From Martelella endophytica (lineage in GTDB: Bacteria; Pseudomonadota; Alphaproteobacteria; Rhizobiales; Rhizobiaceae), in NCBI RefSeq assembly GCF_000960975.1, contig NZ_CP010803.1, positions 3,627,818 to 3,691,817 of the forward strand: a DNA stretch of 64,000 nucleotides, written 5' to 3'. Positions 1 to 10,334 of the stretch are shown here, piece by piece (position 1 is the first letter of the stretch; every line of letters starts with the position of its first letter). The notes below the pieces were generated by a model. The model had not been told where the DNA came from. It worked only from the letters and a program-made list of their open reading frames with translations, and did not search any database. The position numbers and the translations under genes are program-made.

Positions 1-2089
1 CCAAGGTTCCGTCACCGGAAATCGTGCCGCGGAAGTCGAAGTCGTCGGAACGCGCGAAGGCCAGCGTGCCGGAAACGGCGACATCGCCGCCGAGCGTTCC
101 GGTCGTGCCACCGTTGCCAATCTGTAGGCTGGCGCCGGAAAGGATCGCGGTCGTGCCGTTGTTGGTATTGTCGGCCGTCAGCACCGTGTTGCCGTTGGCG
201 ACGATGATGCTGCCCGTGCCGCTAATGACCGACGAGAACAGATAGTCGCTGTCCGTGTGGTTGAAGACGATGGTGCCGCCGCCGGCGCCGAGATTGATGG
301 TCGTGCTGTCGAGCGTGCCGGCCGCAGTCGCCGCATCGCCAAGGGCCGCACCGATATTGAGCGTACCGGTCGACCCGCTGCCAGAAGCGAGCGCCAGACT
401 GTCGGTCGAGACGACACCGCCATTTGCCAGCGTCAGCGTGCCGTTGCCGCCCGCGCCGACAACGAGATCGCCATTGATGTCCCAGAGGCTACTGCTGCCG
501 CTGACCGAAACAGCGCCGGTCGAGCCGGCGGCCGCGGCGACGGTGCTCGCCGTGCTTATAACCTTGCCGCCATCTTCGATCGCAAGCGTGCCCGTGCCGC
601 TTGCCGCCACCGTCAGGCCGCCGTCGATGGTCCATATGGAGCCTGCATCGCTGACGGTGACGGTACCCGTGCCCGTCGCGCCGTCGCCGAGAACGGTCGT
701 GTGATTGTTGACGATGCCACCGTTGGTGATCGACATTTCGCCGGTGCCATCGGCGCCCACAGTGAGGTTGGAGGTGTTTTCCCAGGTGCCGCCGCTGGTG
801 ATCAGCGCCGTGCCGTTGCTGCCGGCATCGCGGCCGATGATGCCGCCATTCGATTGCAGCCTGCCACCGCCGGCGATGTCGAGTTCGCCCGTGCCGAGTG
901 CTGCGACCGTCATGCGGTTGGTGAGCGTGACGCTGCTGCCCGACCCGGAAATCGACAGCGTGCCGTCGCCCGTGGCATTGACGCCAAGGATCGAATGGTC
1001 GGCGGTGATCGAGCCGCCCGAGGTGACGTCGATCTCGCCGGTACCGGAGACGCCGGCCCGCAATGTCGCGGAAAGCTGGAGCTTGGAGCCCGAGCCGCTG
1101 ACCGTTGCGGTTCCGCTACCAGTCTCGGCCTGGCCAACCAGAAGATTGCTCGAATTCATCGTCGCACCGTCGAGGACGGAAAGCGAACCCGTTCCGCCCG
1201 CGCCGCCAAGCGCGATCGTGTCGTAGACGTTCCATTCCGAACCGGCGCCGGTGAGGACTGCATTGCCGTTGGAACCACTGGCGGCGCCGATGGTGAGATT
1301 GGTGTTGTTCGCCTTCGCCCCGCTTTCGACCCGCACGGTGCCCGTGCCCGAGAGGCCAAGCACGACATCGCCATAGCCGTTCCACTCCGAGCCGGAACCG
1401 GAGATGACGATGGTGCCGTTACCCGTGGCGGCTTGTCCGATCCAGGCGTCGTTCGATTCGAGCTTGCCACCGTTGGTGACCGTGATTGTGCCAGTGCCGG
1501 CATTGCCGACATAGAGACCATTGGCATCCGCGCCCCAGAATTTCAGGATCGAACCGCTGCCCGAAATGTTCACCGTGCCCGTTGAGCCCGCCGCATTGCC
1601 GACTATGCCGGACTGGATATTGCTCGAGGCACCGGCCTCCATGTTGAGCGTTCCGGTTCCGCTGCCGCCGACGACGAGCTGGACCGGTAGGTTCATCTCG
1701 GCGCCTGATCCCGACATCGTCAGGGTACCGTTTCCGGTCGCGGTGCTGCCAAGCACGACCTGATTGCCGTTGATCGAGGCGTAGGCCGTCATCGCCCCGG
1801 TACCGGTATTGCCGACAACCAGCTGGTTCAGGTACTCGGTTCCCCGGGTCGCTGGCAGGACCGGCGAAACGGAGGCGGAGTCGACATAGGCATTGTCGTT
1901 GTTGTGCGGCTCGCGAGTGGAAGGCACACCGCCGACATCCCAGTTGCCGGCAGTGAACCAGTCGTTCGAGATCGCGCCCGTCCACTCATAGTCTTCGGCC
2001 AAGGCCGGTGCGGCGAGCAGCAGGACAATGGCCGACGAACCCAGGAAACCGGTCCGCACGGACATGCGCTTCGACGACTTGGCACTCAT
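1..2089 (-). CDS. T5SS/PEP-CTERM-repeat autotransporter, N-terminal part (runs off window)
   Basis: The reverse-strand frame starting at the ATG at 2089 stays open to the window edge (about 696 codons), so the C-terminus, where a beta-barrel translocator would lie, is not visible. The N-terminus is a signal peptide: basic stretch, hydrophobic core AIVLLLAAPALA, cleavage expected after ALA. A short WTGAISNDWFTAGNW segment follows, then about ten degenerate repeats of roughly 40-55 residues rich in G, S, T and N. Each carries units like TGTGTLTVSGSGS and LxVGxxGTGTLxIxxGG. This is the pattern of T5SS/PEP-CTERM-associated repeats, which form an extracellular beta-helix. Role is probably adhesion or surface structure; the ligand is unknown. 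GGAG lies about 13 bases before the start. Long opposite-strand frames here are shadows of the biased G/C repeat sequence. Confidence 0.85.
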   Translation of the reverse strand, partial: MSAKSSKRMSVRTGFLGSSAIVLLLAAPALAEDYEWTGAISNDWFTAGNWDVGGVPSTREPHNNDNAYVDSASVSPVLPATRGTEYLNQLVVGNTGTGAMTAYASINGNQVVLGSTATGNGTLTMSGSGAEMNLPVQLVVGGSGTGTLNMEAGASSNIQSGIVGNAAGSTGTVNISGSGSILKFWGADANGLYVGNAGTGTITVTNGGKLESNDAWIGQAATGNGTIVISGSGSEWNGYGDVVLGLSGTGTVRVESGAKANNTNLTIGAASGSNGNAVLTGAGSEWNVYDTIALGGAGGTGSLSVLDGATMNSSNLLVGQAETGSGTATVSGSGSKLQLSATLRAGVSGTGEIDVTSGGSITADHSILGVNATGDGTLSISGSGSSVTLTNRMTVAALGTGELDIAGGGRLQSNGGIIGRDAGSNGTALITSGGTWENTSNLTVGADGTGEMSITNGGIVNNHTTVLGDGATGTGTVTVSDAGSIWTIDGGLTVAASGTGTLAIEDGGKVISTASTVAAAAGSTGAVSVSGSSSLWDINGDLVVGAGGNGTLTLANGGVVSTDSLALASGSGSTGTLNIGAALGDAATAAGTLDSTTINLGAGGGTIVFNHTDSDYLFSSVISGTGSIIVANGNTVLTADNTNNGTTAILSGASLQIGNGGTTGTLGGDVAVSGTLAFARSDDFDFRGTISGDGTL

Positions 2090-2357
2090 GAAACAACCCC
2101 ACTCCACGCAATACACTTCGGCTCTGAGGAGCCGGCGCGGAGCGGCGACGCTAACCGCGCGTTAACAACGTTTTTGCGGCGAAGACCTTAAGAACCCCTT
2201 GCAATCCCACGCTGTGGCCGGAACCTTCGAATTATGGTTAACCATCGGTTGACGGCGCGACGCATTGGGGGGTAACGCCGTAGCGGAGCCGAGGCGACTT
2301 CAATTCGGTGCAAACTTCGTCTAAGAAGCTTCCACGAAACGGCCAGACAGGAAAGAC

Positions 2358-4253
2358 ATGCTCGAGACATTGCGTAAAGGCGCCCAGACCTGGGTTGCGA
2401 AACTTCTGATGATCGTCCTCATCGTCTCGTTCGGCGTCTGGGGCGCTTCGAGCGCGCTCATGTCCGGCAATTCCGACGTGGTGGTCCGCGTCGGCAGCGA
2501 GACCGTGTCGGCCAACGAATTCCGGCTGGCCTACCAGCGTCAGCTCAACCAGATGCAGAACCAGTTCGGCCGTCGCCTCACCGGCGAGGAAGCCCGCATG
2601 CTCGGCGCCGACCAGCAGGTCTATGCCCAGCTCGTCGCCGGCGCTTCGCTCGATCAGCTCGCCGACAACATGAATCTCGGTCTTTCCGAAGACCGGCTCG
2701 CCGACCTGATTGCCCAGGACCCGGCCTTCCAGAACGCCAATGGTCGATTCGACCGCCAGCGCTTTCAGCAGCTTCTCCGCAATGTCGGCATGAACGAGGA
2801 CGATTACGTCGCCGAGCGCAGCAAGGTCGCCGTGCGCGGCCAGATCGTCGACGGCATGGCCGATGGTTTCGAGGCGCCGGAAACGCTGATGGACGCGATT
2901 CGCGAATATCGCAGCCAGTCGCGTGTGGTCGATTACATCGTCCTCAGCAACGCCTTCATCGACCCGATCAAGACGCCGGGCGATGATGTCCTGAAGCCCT
3001 GGTTCGAGCAGCGCCAGGCCGCCTACCGGGCCCCCGAATATCGCAAGTTCTCCTATGTGACGCTGAACCCGGCCGATATCGCCGATCCCGGTTCGGTCGC
3101 CGACAGCGCCGTGCGCGACGATTACGAAGCGCGTGTCGCGAACTATACGACGCCTGAGCAGCGCACCATTCAGCAATTGACCTTCACCAACCAGGCTGAT
3201 GCCGAAGCCGCCGCCCAGGCGCTGAAGGATGGCACCAAGACCTTCGACCAGCTTCTCGCCGATCAGGGCAAGACCAGCGCCGACGTCTCGCTCGGCACCT
3301 ATGCCAAGGGTCAGTTCCCCGACCAGACGATCGACGATGCCGCGTTCTCCATTGCCGAAAGCGGCGGCACCAGCGGTGTCGTGCAGGGCAATTTCGGCCC
3401 CGTCATCATCCGTGTCACGGCGATCGAGCCGGAATCGGTCCGGCCCTTCGACGAGGTGAAGGACCAGATCCGCCAGGAGCTTGCCGAACGGCAAGCCGCA
3501 GACGACATCCTGAATGTCGAAGATCAGTATGAAGACCAGCGCGCCGGCGGCGCGACCATGGCGGACGCCGCCCAGAGCCTCGGCCTCAAGGCGGTGACCG
3601 TTGATGCTGTCGATGCCAACGGCCGTGACATGGATGGCAACCCGGTCGAAGATCTGCCGCTGGGCACGCAGCTCGTCTCCGCCGTCTTCGACAGCGAGAC
3701 CGGCGTCGAGAATCTGCCGCTGAATCTCGATGACGGCGGTGTCGTCTGGTACGAGGTCGAAGATGTCACGGCAGCACGGGACCGCACCTTCGACGAGGTC
3801 AGCAGCCAGGTTGCCGCCGACTGGGCCGCCGAACGCCAACGCCAGGCGCTTGCTGAAAAAGCCGATGAGGTGAAGAAGCGCGTCGAGGACGGCGCAACGC
3901 TTCAGGAGATCGCCGAGGAGTTTGCGATCCCGGTCGAGACGAGCCCGTCGATCACCCGCGCCTCGCAGAACGATTCGCTCGGCCCCGAAGCCATCGCAGC
4001 GGCCTTTAGCGGCCCGCTTGGCACCGTCGCCACCGCGCCGCTTTCAAGCGGTTCCGAACAGGTCGTCCTCAAGGTCGCAAGCGTCACCAACCCGACTGGC
4101 ACGCTCACCACCAGCGGCGACGAACAGGCGATCAGCGCAATCGCCAAATCGGCGGGTGACGATATCCTCGACGAGATGATCAACAAGCTGCAAAGCGAAT
4201 ACGGCGTCTCGATCAACCAGACGCTCGCACAGCAGGCCATCAACCTGCAGTAG
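2358..4253 (+). CDS. ppiD: Peptidylprolyl isomerase D-like periplasmic chaperone (SurA_N / parvulin)
   Basis: 631 residues. A short cytoplasmic N-terminus is followed by a single membrane anchor at about 17-35, placing the bulk of the protein in the periplasm. Residues about 40-200 resemble the SurA-N/PpiD chaperone region, and about 262-359 form a parvulin-type PPIC rotamase segment ending [19 protein letters not shown]. PpiD-family proteins bind unfolded outer-membrane and secreted proteins as they leave the Sec translocon; parvulin activity in the family is often weak. A GGAAAG-like site precedes the ATG. trpD starts 8 bases after the stop, so the gene probably heads the ppiD-trpD-trpC-moaC-moeA transcript, an arrangement familiar in rhizobia. 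Confidence 0.9.
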   Translation: MLETLRKGAQTWVAKLLMIVLIVSFGVWGASSALMSGNSDVVVRVGSETVSANEFRLAYQRQLNQMQNQFGRRLTGEEARMLGADQQVYAQLVAGASLDQLADNMNLGLSEDRLADLIAQDPAFQNANGRFDRQRFQQLLRNVGMNEDDYVAERSKVAVRGQIVDGMADGFEAPETLMDAIREYRSQSRVVDYIVLSNAFIDPIKTPGDDVLKPWFEQRQAAYRAPEYRKFSYVTLNPADIADPGSVADSAVRDDYEARVANYTTPEQRTIQQLTFTNQADAEAAAQALKDGTKTFDQLLADQGKTSADVSLGTYAKGQFPDQTIDDAAFSIAESGGTSGVVQGNFGPVIIRVTAIEPESVRPFDEVKDQIRQELAERQAADDILNVEDQYEDQRAGGATMADAAQSLGLKAVTVDAVDANGRDMDGNPVEDLPLGTQLVSAVFDSETGVENLPLNLDDGGVVWYEVEDVTAARDRTFDEVSSQVAADWAAERQRQALAEKADEVKKRVEDGATLQEIAEEFAIPVETSPSITRASQNDSLGPEAIAAAFSGPLGTVATAPLSSGSEQVVLKVASVTNPTGTLTTSGDEQAISAIAKSAGDDILDEMINKLQSEYGVSINQTLAQQAINLQ

Positions 4254-4261
4254 AGGAAGCC

Positions 4262-5284
4262 ATGTCCGAACTGAAGCCGTTCATCACCAGGGTCGCCGCC
4301 CGCCAGTCGCTCACAGTCGACGAATCGCGCGAGGCCTTCGACATCCTGATGTCCGGCGAGGCAACGCCTTCGCAGATCGGCGGCTTCCTGATGGCGCTTC
4401 GGGTCAAGGGCGAGACCGTCGACGAGATCGTCGGCGCGGTCGCGACGATGCGAGCCAAGATGCTGCCCGTCAAGGCGCCGGCCGATGCCGTCGATATCGT
4501 CGGAACGGGCGGCGATGGCGCCGGTACCTACAACATCTCGACGCTCGCCGCCATCATCACCGCAGGGGCGGGCGTCACCGTCGCCAAGCACGGAAACCGG
4601 GCGCTGAGCTCGAAGTCCGGAACCGCTGACAGCCTCTCGGAGCTTGGCGTCGAACTCGACATCGCGCCAAATGTCATCGAAGCCTGCATCGCCGAAGCCG
4701 GCATCGGCTTCATGTTCGCGCAGAAGCATCATGCCGCCATGCGCCACGTTGGCCCGTCGCGCGTCGAGCTTGGTACCCGCACCATCTTCAATCTACTCGG
4801 CCCGCTGTCCAATCCGGCAGGCGTCAAGCGCCAGCTTCTCGGCGTGTTTTCGCCCGACTGGCTGACGCCACTTGCGGAAGTGCTGCGCGATCTCGGCTCC
4901 GAGCATGTCTGGGTGGTTCACGGCCAGGGCCTGGATGAAATCACGACCACCGGTGAGACGAATATCATCGAACTCGAGGGTGGCCAGATTCGTTCGTTCA
5001 CTCTGAAACCCGCCGATTTCGGCGTCGACCAGGTCGAGCTTTCGGCGCTGCAGGGCGGCGACGGCAAGGTCAATGCCGCAGCACTGCGCAAGGTGCTTTC
5101 CGGCGCCCACAACGCCTACCGTGATGTCGCGCTCGCCAATGCCGCCGCCGCGCTGATGATCGCCGGCAAGGGCGAAACGCTGACCGATGCGATGCGGATT
5201 GCGACCGAGGCGCTGGAGAGTGGCAATGCGGCGCTTGCGCTCGACCGGCTGGTCGCCGTGTCCAATGCTTCGGACGATGCATAA
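4262..5284 (+). CDS. trpD: Anthranilate phosphoribosyltransferase
   Basis: 340 residues, the normal family length. TrpD joins anthranilate to PRPP to give phosphoribosyl-anthranilate, the second committed step of tryptophan synthesis, in the cytoplasm. The PRPP/pyrophosphate-binding glycine-rich loop [14 protein letters not shown] is at about 80-93 and the [12 protein letters not shown] anthranilate/PRPP segment at about 108-119. The motif [22 protein letters not shown], split here by its two halves [10 protein letters not shown] and [11 protein letters not shown], is typical of the enzyme. It starts 8 bases after ppiD and is followed 14 bases later by trpC, with an AGGAAAG site before trpC. 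Confidence 0.97.
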   Translation: MSELKPFITRVAARQSLTVDESREAFDILMSGEATPSQIGGFLMALRVKGETVDEIVGAVATMRAKMLPVKAPADAVDIVGTGGDGAGTYNISTLAAIITAGAGVTVAKHGNRALSSKSGTADSLSELGVELDIAPNVIEACIAEAGIGFMFAQKHHAAMRHVGPSRVELGTRTIFNLLGPLSNPAGVKRQLLGVFSPDWLTPLAEVLRDLGSEHVWVVHGQGLDEITTTGETNIIELEGGQIRSFTLKPADFGVDQVELSALQGGDGKVNAAALRKVLSGAHNAYRDVALANAAAALMIAGKGETLTDAMRIATEALESGNAALALDRLVAVSNASDDA

Positions 5285-5298
5285 GGAAAGACTTCCAA

Positions 5299-6102
5299 AT
5301 GACTGATATCCTTCGAAAGATAGAGGCCTACAAGCGCGAGGAAATCGCTGCCGCCAAGGCGCGGGTGTCGCTCGATGAGCTGAAGGCGCGGATCGTCGAT
5401 CAGGAGCCGCCGCGGGGCTTTCACAAGGCGCTTGCCGGGCGCAAGGCGGAAGGCCGGCTGGGCCTCATCGCCGAGATCAAGAAGGCGAGCCCGTCGAAGG
5501 GCCTGATCCGCCCCGATTTCGATCCCCCGGCCTTTGCCAAGGCCTATGAGGAGGGCGGCGCTGCCTGTCTCTCCGTGCTCACCGATACGCCGAGCTTCAT
5601 GGGCGCGCCGGAATTCCTCTCCGCCGCCCGCAATGCCTGCGCGCTGCCGGCGCTGCGCAAGGATTTCATGTTCGAGCCCTACCAGGTCTATGAAGCTCGC
5701 GCGTGGGGCGCCGACTGCATCCTGATCATCATGGCGAGCCTTTCCGACGACGAGGCCGAATTGCTGCAGGACACCGCGTTCGCGCTCGACATGGACGTGC
5801 TGATCGAGGTGCATGACGAGGCCGAATGCGCGCGGGCGCTGAAGCTCTCATCGCCGCTGATCGGCATCAACAACCGCAACCTGCGCACCTTCGAGGTGTC
5901 GCTGGAAACCAGTGAACGCCTGGCAGGCATGATCCCGGCGGACAGGCTGAACGTCAGCGAAAGCGGTGTCTTCACCCATTCGGATTGCGAGAGACTGGCC
6001 AGGATCGGCATCAGCACCTTCCTTGTCGGCGAGAGCCTGATGCGCAAGAACGATATCGCTGCCGCAACCCGGGAACTTCTGACCGGCCAGGCCGCGGCAT
6101 GA
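5299..6102 (+). CDS. trpC: Indole-3-glycerol phosphate synthase
   Basis: 267 residues with a (beta/alpha)8 barrel signature. It closes the indole ring: carboxyphenylamino-deoxyribulose phosphate to indole-3-glycerol phosphate. The substrate-binding segment [12 protein letters not shown] lies at about 58-69, the catalytic LRKDFM strand follows at about 118-123, and [12 protein letters not shown] and VSESGVF are the later phosphate-binding strands. It is a stand-alone TrpC, not fused to TrpF. The stop overlaps the moaC start (ATGA), so translation of moaC is probably coupled to it. Confidence 0.97.
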   Translation: MTDILRKIEAYKREEIAAAKARVSLDELKARIVDQEPPRGFHKALAGRKAEGRLGLIAEIKKASPSKGLIRPDFDPPAFAKAYEEGGAACLSVLTDTPSFMGAPEFLSAARNACALPALRKDFMFEPYQVYEARAWGADCILIIMASLSDDEAELLQDTAFALDMDVLIEVHDEAECARALKLSSPLIGINNRNLRTFEVSLETSERLAGMIPADRLNVSESGVFTHSDCERLARIGISTFLVGESLMRKNDIAAATRELLTGQAAA

Positions 6103-6584
6103 GCAAGGGGCTCACCCATATCGGCCAGAGCGGCGAGGCCCGCATGGTCGACGTCGGTACCAAGGACGAGACGAAGCGTAGTGCAACCGCCGAAGGCCAC
6201 GTCCGGATGAAGCCGGAGACGCTCGCCCTGATCGAGGCGGGCAACGCCAAGAAGGGCGACGTGATCGCGACCGCCCGGCTTGCCGGCATCATGGGCGCCA
6301 AGCAGACGGCGAGCCTGATACCGCTCTGCCATCCCCTGATGCTGACAAAGATTGCCGTCGATATCGTCCCGGACGCCAACCTGCCCGGCCTCCGTGTAAC
6401 GGCAATCGCCGCGCTCACCGGCCGCACCGGCGTCGAGATGGAGGCGCTGACGGCGGTGTCCGTCGCCTGCCTCACCATCTATGACATGGCCAAGGCCGCC
6501 GACCGCGAGATGGAAATCGGCGCGATCCGCCTCGTCGAGAAATCCGGTGGCGCAAGCGGCGATTATCGACGCGACGCGGAGTAG
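6099..6584 (+). CDS. moaC: Cyclic pyranopterin monophosphate synthase
   Basis: 161 residues from the ATG at 6099, which overlaps the trpC stop by four bases; an upstream in-frame start inside trpC is not credible. MoaC converts the 3',8-cyclo-GTP made by MoaA into cyclic pyranopterin monophosphate, the first stable molybdopterin intermediate. Family motifs are intact: MVDVGTK near the start, LIPLCHPL in the middle, [12 protein letters not shown], and the catalytic YDMAKA near 130. Its partner MoaA is not in the window. moeA follows after 3 bases. Confidence 0.97.
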   Translation: MSKGLTHIGQSGEARMVDVGTKDETKRSATAEGHVRMKPETLALIEAGNAKKGDVIATARLAGIMGAKQTASLIPLCHPLMLTKIAVDIVPDANLPGLRVTAIAALTGRTGVEMEALTAVSVACLTIYDMAKAADREMEIGAIRLVEKSGGASGDYRRDAE

Positions 6585-6587
6585 ACC

Positions 6588-7796
6588 ATGCCCTCGTCGC
6601 CGCTCATCCCCGTCGAAGATGCGCGCCGCATCCTGCTGGAGCGCGCGCAACCGGTCGCCGACGCCGAAGTGCTGCCGCTTGCGGACGCGCAGGGGCGCGT
6701 CCTGGCGGAGGATGTTGCGGCTCGCATCACCCAGCCGCCGTTCGATGCCTCGGCCATGGATGGCTACGCCGTCATCGCGGATGATGCGACCGGCCCCGTG
6801 CGCCGTCTGATCGGGGTCGCTGCGGCCGGCGATATGCCATCGGTCCGCGTCACGCCCGGAACGGCCATGCGGATCTTCACCGGAGCGCCGATACCCGAGG
6901 GCGCCGATACTGTTGTGATCCAGGAAAATACCGAGCCCGCCGGCGAGGATCGTGTGCGGCTGGTTCAGGTGCCCGCCGCAGGCGCCAACATCCGTCGCGC
7001 CGGTCAGGACTTTGCCGAGGGCGGGCTGCTCCTGCGAAAGGGCGCCCTGCTCGATCCGCGCACGCTGTCGCTTGCTGCGGCCGGCGGTCACGGCACGCTT
7101 TCCGCCCATCGTCGCCCGCGGGTTGCTGTGCTGGCGACCGGTGACGAACTCGTTCCGCCCGGCACACTCCCCGGCCCCGGCCAGATCTCCGCATCCGGCG
7201 GCATCGCCATCGAAGCCCTTGCGCGCGAAAACGGCGCCGAGGTGATCTCGCTCGGCATCGCCCGCGACAATGAAGACGAACTGCGCACGGCGATTAGAGC
7301 AGCGAAGGACGCCGATGTGCTGATCACCATCGGCGGCGCCTCAGTCGGCGATCGCGACCTGATCCGGCCGGTGCTGGCCAGCCTCGGCGTGGAACTCGAT
7401 TTCTGGAAGATCGCGATGCGGCCCGGCAAACCGCTGATGGTCGGCCGACTTGGCGCCATGACCGTGCTCGGCCTTCCGGGCAACCCGGTCTCGAGCTTCG
7501 TCTGCGGCCTCATCTTCGTCGAGCCGCTCATCCGGCGGCTGGCCGGTCTGCCCGAGCGCAAGCGCACCGATGTCGCGCGTCTCGGTGTGGCGCTCGCTGC
7601 GGACGGACCGCGGCTTCACTACATGCGCGCCCGGTTCACCGACGAGGCCCAGACCGTGGTTGAGCCCTGCGAAAGCCAGGACTCGGCGCTGCTGGCGACG
7701 CTCGCCGAGGCCGAGTGTCTGATTGCCCGGCCGCCGCATGCGGATGAAGCTGCGGCAGGAGAAACCGTCGAGGTTCTCCGTCTCGATCCGCGCTGA
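6588..7796 (+). CDS. moeA: Molybdopterin molybdenumtransferase
   Basis: 402 residues, standard MoeA length and domain order. MoeA inserts molybdate into adenylylated molybdopterin to finish the molybdenum cofactor. Visible motifs are PPFDASAMDGYAV near residue 45, IFTGAPIPEGADTVV near 95, the MogA-like GGASVGDRD segment near 245, and PGKPLMVGR followed by GLPGNPVSSF near 280-305. In many rhizobia lexA follows moeA; here the moeA stop is 5 bases from the convergent stop of the DUF1476 gene, so the transcript ends here. Confidence 0.96.
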   Translation: MPSSPLIPVEDARRILLERAQPVADAEVLPLADAQGRVLAEDVAARITQPPFDASAMDGYAVIADDATGPVRRLIGVAAAGDMPSVRVTPGTAMRIFTGAPIPEGADTVVIQENTEPAGEDRVRLVQVPAAGANIRRAGQDFAEGGLLLRKGALLDPRTLSLAAAGGHGTLSAHRRPRVAVLATGDELVPPGTLPGPGQISASGGIAIEALARENGAEVISLGIARDNEDELRTAIRAAKDADVLITIGGASVGDRDLIRPVLASLGVELDFWKIAMRPGKPLMVGRLGAMTVLGLPGNPVSSFVCGLIFVEPLIRRLAGLPERKRTDVARLGVALAADGPRLHYMRARFTDEAQTVVEPCESQDSALLATLAEAECLIARPPHADEAAAGETVEVLRLDPR

Positions 7797-7800
7797 TCCT

Positions 7801-8121
7801 TCAGAGAACCTCGGTCTGCTGACTTGCCGCCTGCATGAAGGCGTGCATCTTCAGCTGCACGGTCTCCTCATCGATCGCAACACCGGCAGCCGCAAAGTCC
7901 CGCATCAGCTTGCGCAGCACGTCGGCATCGCCGGCCTTCGAGAAATCCGCCGCGATCACCTCGCTCGCATAAACGTCAAGATCATCGCGGCCGATCAGGC
8001 TCGCTGCCCAGGCGGCCAGCATACGGTTGCGCCGGGCGATCGTGCGAAACCGTGTCGCCTCCTGCATCGCAAAAGCCGCCTCGAACGCCCGCTCGCGTTC
8101 CGTGAACACACCTTCCGCCAT
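7801..8121 (-). CDS. DUF1476 protein, F1FO-ATPase zeta-type inhibitor
   Basis: 106 residues, all helical in appearance, matching the alphaproteobacterial DUF1476 family. Its best-studied member is the zeta subunit of Paracoccus denitrificans, which blocks ATP hydrolysis by F1-ATPase through its N-terminus. Characteristic stretches are FTERERAFEAAFA near the N-terminus, RNRMLAAWAASLIG near 30 and FAAAGVAIDEETV near 75. It is divergent from purC, the usual rhizobial arrangement, and convergent with moeA with only four bases between stops. Inhibitory function is inferred from the family. Confidence 0.9.
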   Translation of the reverse strand: MAEGVFTERERAFEAAFAMQEATRFRTIARRNRMLAAWAASLIGRDDLDVYASEVIAADFSKAGDADVLRKLMRDFAAAGVAIDEETVQLKMHAFMQAASQQTEVL

Positions 8122-8374
8122 TCCGACCTCCTTTCAAGTTCCTCCAACTTTCAAGATGTGCGCGAAGATGACATTTGAAAAGAACGGAATTAAACAAATT
8201 TAATTCCAGACTTAAAAAACTTCGTGTTTCGGGTTGCTTTTGGTCAAACGACTGCCGCATTAGCGTTGAAAAGCTCGTCGTTTCGATTGAGAAAGGCGCG
8301 CAACTTCGCTATTGCACGCTAATGAACATGTTTTGCGCGGCCCATGCCGCCGCGCCAACCTGATGAGAACACCA

Positions 8375-9139
8375 ATGAACCGTCGTCGCCGGGTTTACGA
8401 AGGCAAGGGCAAGATCCTCTATGAAGGGCCCGAGCCGGGAACCCTGATCCAGTTCTTCAAGGACGATGGCGCAGCGCAACCCGGAGCCGATGCCGACGTG
8501 GTCGACGGCAAGGGCGTGCTCAACAACCGGATTTCCGAATATGTGTTCGGCCATCTGAACGCCATCGGCATTCCCACGCATTTCATCCGCCGGCTGAACA
8601 TGCGCGAGCAGCTTGTGCGCGAGGTCGAGATGATCCCGCTGATCGTCACGGTCCGCAATGTCGCCGCCGGTTCGCTGTCGCGCCGCCTCGGCATCGAGGA
8701 AGGTGCGCCGCTGCCGCGCTCGATCGTCGAATTCAGCCTGAACTCGGATGAACTCGACAATCCGCTGGTGACCGAAGAGCACATCACCGCCTTCGGCTGG
8801 GCAGCCCCGCCGGAACTTGACGACATGATGGCGCTCGCCATCCGCATCAACGACTTCCTGACCGGCCTGTTTCTCGGCGCCGGCATGCAGCTCGTCGATT
8901 TCCGTTTCGAGTGCGGCAGGCTTTACGAAGGCGATATGATGCGCATCATCCTCGCCGACGAGATCTCGCCCGACTCCTGTCGCCTGCTCGACCTGCCGAC
9001 GCACGAGCGTCTGAACTTCGACAGCGGGAATGGCGAGCGCGGTTCGCTGGCCGGCGGTTATTCCGAAGTCGCCCGTCGCCTCGGCATCATCAATGAAAAC
9101 GAGCCCGCCCGCGCCGCGGGACCGGTCCTGGTCAAATAG
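8375..9139 (+). CDS. purC: Phosphoribosylaminoimidazole-succinocarboxamide (SAICAR) synthase
   Basis: 254 residues from the ATG beginning [15 protein letters not shown], the conserved rhizobial N-terminus; an in-frame start 21 codons upstream adds an unlike sequence. PurC condenses CAIR with aspartate using ATP. Kept motifs include [39 protein letters not shown] and [11 protein letters not shown]. Two segments look unusual for rhizobial PurC: after FFKDD the usual TAFN-type stretch is replaced by [10 protein letters not shown], and the C-terminal helix reads [16 protein letters not shown]. It is followed after 17 bases by purS and then purQ, so the de novo purine role is well supported. Confidence 0.92.
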   Translation: MNRRRRVYEGKGKILYEGPEPGTLIQFFKDDGAAQPGADADVVDGKGVLNNRISEYVFGHLNAIGIPTHFIRRLNMREQLVREVEMIPLIVTVRNVAAGSLSRRLGIEEGAPLPRSIVEFSLNSDELDNPLVTEEHITAFGWAAPPELDDMMALAIRINDFLTGLFLGAGMQLVDFRFECGRLYEGDMMRIILADEISPDSCRLLDLPTHERLNFDSGNGERGSLAGGYSEVARRLGIINENEPARAAGPVLVK

Positions 9140-9156
9140 AGCTGAAGGAAGAAGCT

Positions 9157-9399
9157 GTGATTAACGCACGTGTCATCGTCACCCTGAAGAACGGCGTCCT
9201 CGATCCGCAGGGCAAGGCCATCGAAGGCGCGCTGCATGGCCTCGGCTTCGCCGGCCTTTCCAGCGCCCGCCAGGGCAAGGTTTTCGACCTCGTGCTCGAC
9301 ACCGACGATCGCGAGAAGGCCGAGGCCGATGCTGCCGCCATGTGCGAGAAGCTTCTGGCCAACATGGTCATCGAAAACTATGTGATCGAACTGCAGTGA
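9157..9399 (+). CDS. purS: FGAM synthase subunit PurS
   Basis: 80 residues, the usual size of this small subunit. PurS dimers bridge PurQ (glutaminase) and PurL (synthetase) in the three-part formylglycinamidine ribonucleotide synthase. The start is a GTG with GAAGGAAG about 6 bases upstream, and the protein opens [22 protein letters not shown], given here as two pieces [13 protein letters not shown] and VLDPQGKAI, as in the family. It sits between purC and purQ with short gaps. purL is not in the window. Confidence 0.96.
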   Translation: MINARVIVTLKNGVLDPQGKAIEGALHGLGFAGLSSARQGKVFDLVLDTDDREKAEADAAAMCEKLLANMVIENYVIELQ

Positions 9400-9418
9400 A
9401 CCGGCAAGGATTGGCCCG

Positions 9419-10093
9419 ATGAAAACCGCCCTCCTCCAGCTTCCCGGCCTCAACCGCGACCGCGACATGTTTGCCGCGATCAGCCAGATCTCTGGCCAGG
9501 ACCCGGTCACCGTCTGGCAGACCGAAACGACGTTGCCGGATGTCGACCTGATCGTCATCCCGGGCGGTTTTTCCTATGGTGACTACCTGCGCTGCGGCGC
9601 GATTGCCGCCCGCATGCCGGTGATGCGCGCTGTCGCCGAAAAGGCCGCTGCCGGCGTTCGCGTCATCGGGGTCTGCAACGGCTTCCAGATCCTGCTCGAG
9701 GCCGGACTTCTGCCCGGCGCGCTGATGCGCAATGCCTCGCTGAAGTTCGTCTGCCGCGAAGTGAAGCTTCAGGTCACCAATAACCGCACCGCTTTCTCGA
9801 GCCTCTATCGCGAAAACGAGATCATCCGCTGCCCGGTCGCACACCACGATGGCAACTATTTCGCTGATGCCGAAACCCTCGCATCGATCGAAGGCAAGGG
9901 CCAGGTCGTGTTCCGCTATGCGGACGGCACCAATCCGAACGGCTCGGTCAACGACATTGCCGGCATCGTCAATGAAGCCGGCAACGTGCTCGGCATGATG
10001 CCGCATCCGGAAAACCTGATCGAACCGGCCCATGGCGGAACCGATGGCCGGCGGCTGTTCGAATCGGCGCTCGAAATCGCAGGCGTCGCCTGA
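9419..10093 (+). CDS. purQ: FGAM synthase glutaminase subunit PurQ
   Basis: 224 residues, a class I glutamine amidotransferase that supplies ammonia to PurL. The nucleophile Cys is at about residue 86 in [13 protein letters not shown], and the His/Glu pair is in [11 protein letters not shown] near the C-terminus. [14 protein letters not shown] near 50 is the oxyanion segment characteristic of PurQ. It starts 19 bases after purS and closes the purCSQ block; a weak hairpin with a T-run lies about 200 bases downstream. Confidence 0.97.
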   Translation: MKTALLQLPGLNRDRDMFAAISQISGQDPVTVWQTETTLPDVDLIVIPGGFSYGDYLRCGAIAARMPVMRAVAEKAAAGVRVIGVCNGFQILLEAGLLPGALMRNASLKFVCREVKLQVTNNRTAFSSLYRENEIIRCPVAHHDGNYFADAETLASIEGKGQVVFRYADGTNPNGSVNDIAGIVNEAGNVLGMMPHPENLIEPAHGGTDGRRLFESALEIAGVA

Positions 10094-10298
10094 GGCGGCA
10101 TTACCGCTATTCGCCGTGCCTGTGTCCCCATGGCGCGGCGTTTTGCCTTGCGACACGCAAACATCCTGTTGAGGCCCACACACGACCGACTGCGTCTGTC
10201 GGTTGTCGCCTTACTGCGTAATCGCCCGTAGGCCAAGCGCCAGAGTTGCGCCGCAACGCAAGTCCGTAGCTACATGATATATTCCTAAAATTACAGAT

Positions 10299-10322
10299 AA
10301 TTGCATCTCGCAATTTTTTTTT
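10299..10322 (+). terminator. Possible intrinsic terminator after purQ
   Basis: A six-base stem AATTGC / GCAATT with a five-base loop runs straight into a T-run of nine. The stem is short and A/T-rich and sits about 200 bases past the purQ stop, so it may end purCSQ transcription only partly. Confidence 0.45.
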
Positions 10323-10334
10323 CGCGACGGCGGA

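Noticed and set aside
257..1585. Long plus-strand frame opposite the autotransporter
   Set aside because: Arg/Ala/Asp-rich shadow without domains; the minus strand has a signal peptide and clear repeats.
2238..3839. 533-codon minus-strand frame opposite ppiD
   Set aside because: Shadow of G/C-rich third positions; ppiD has a membrane anchor, rotamase domain and ribosome site.
5688..7109. 473-codon minus-strand frame opposite trpC/moaC/moeA
   Set aside because: Runs across three well-identified genes; composition is shadow-like.
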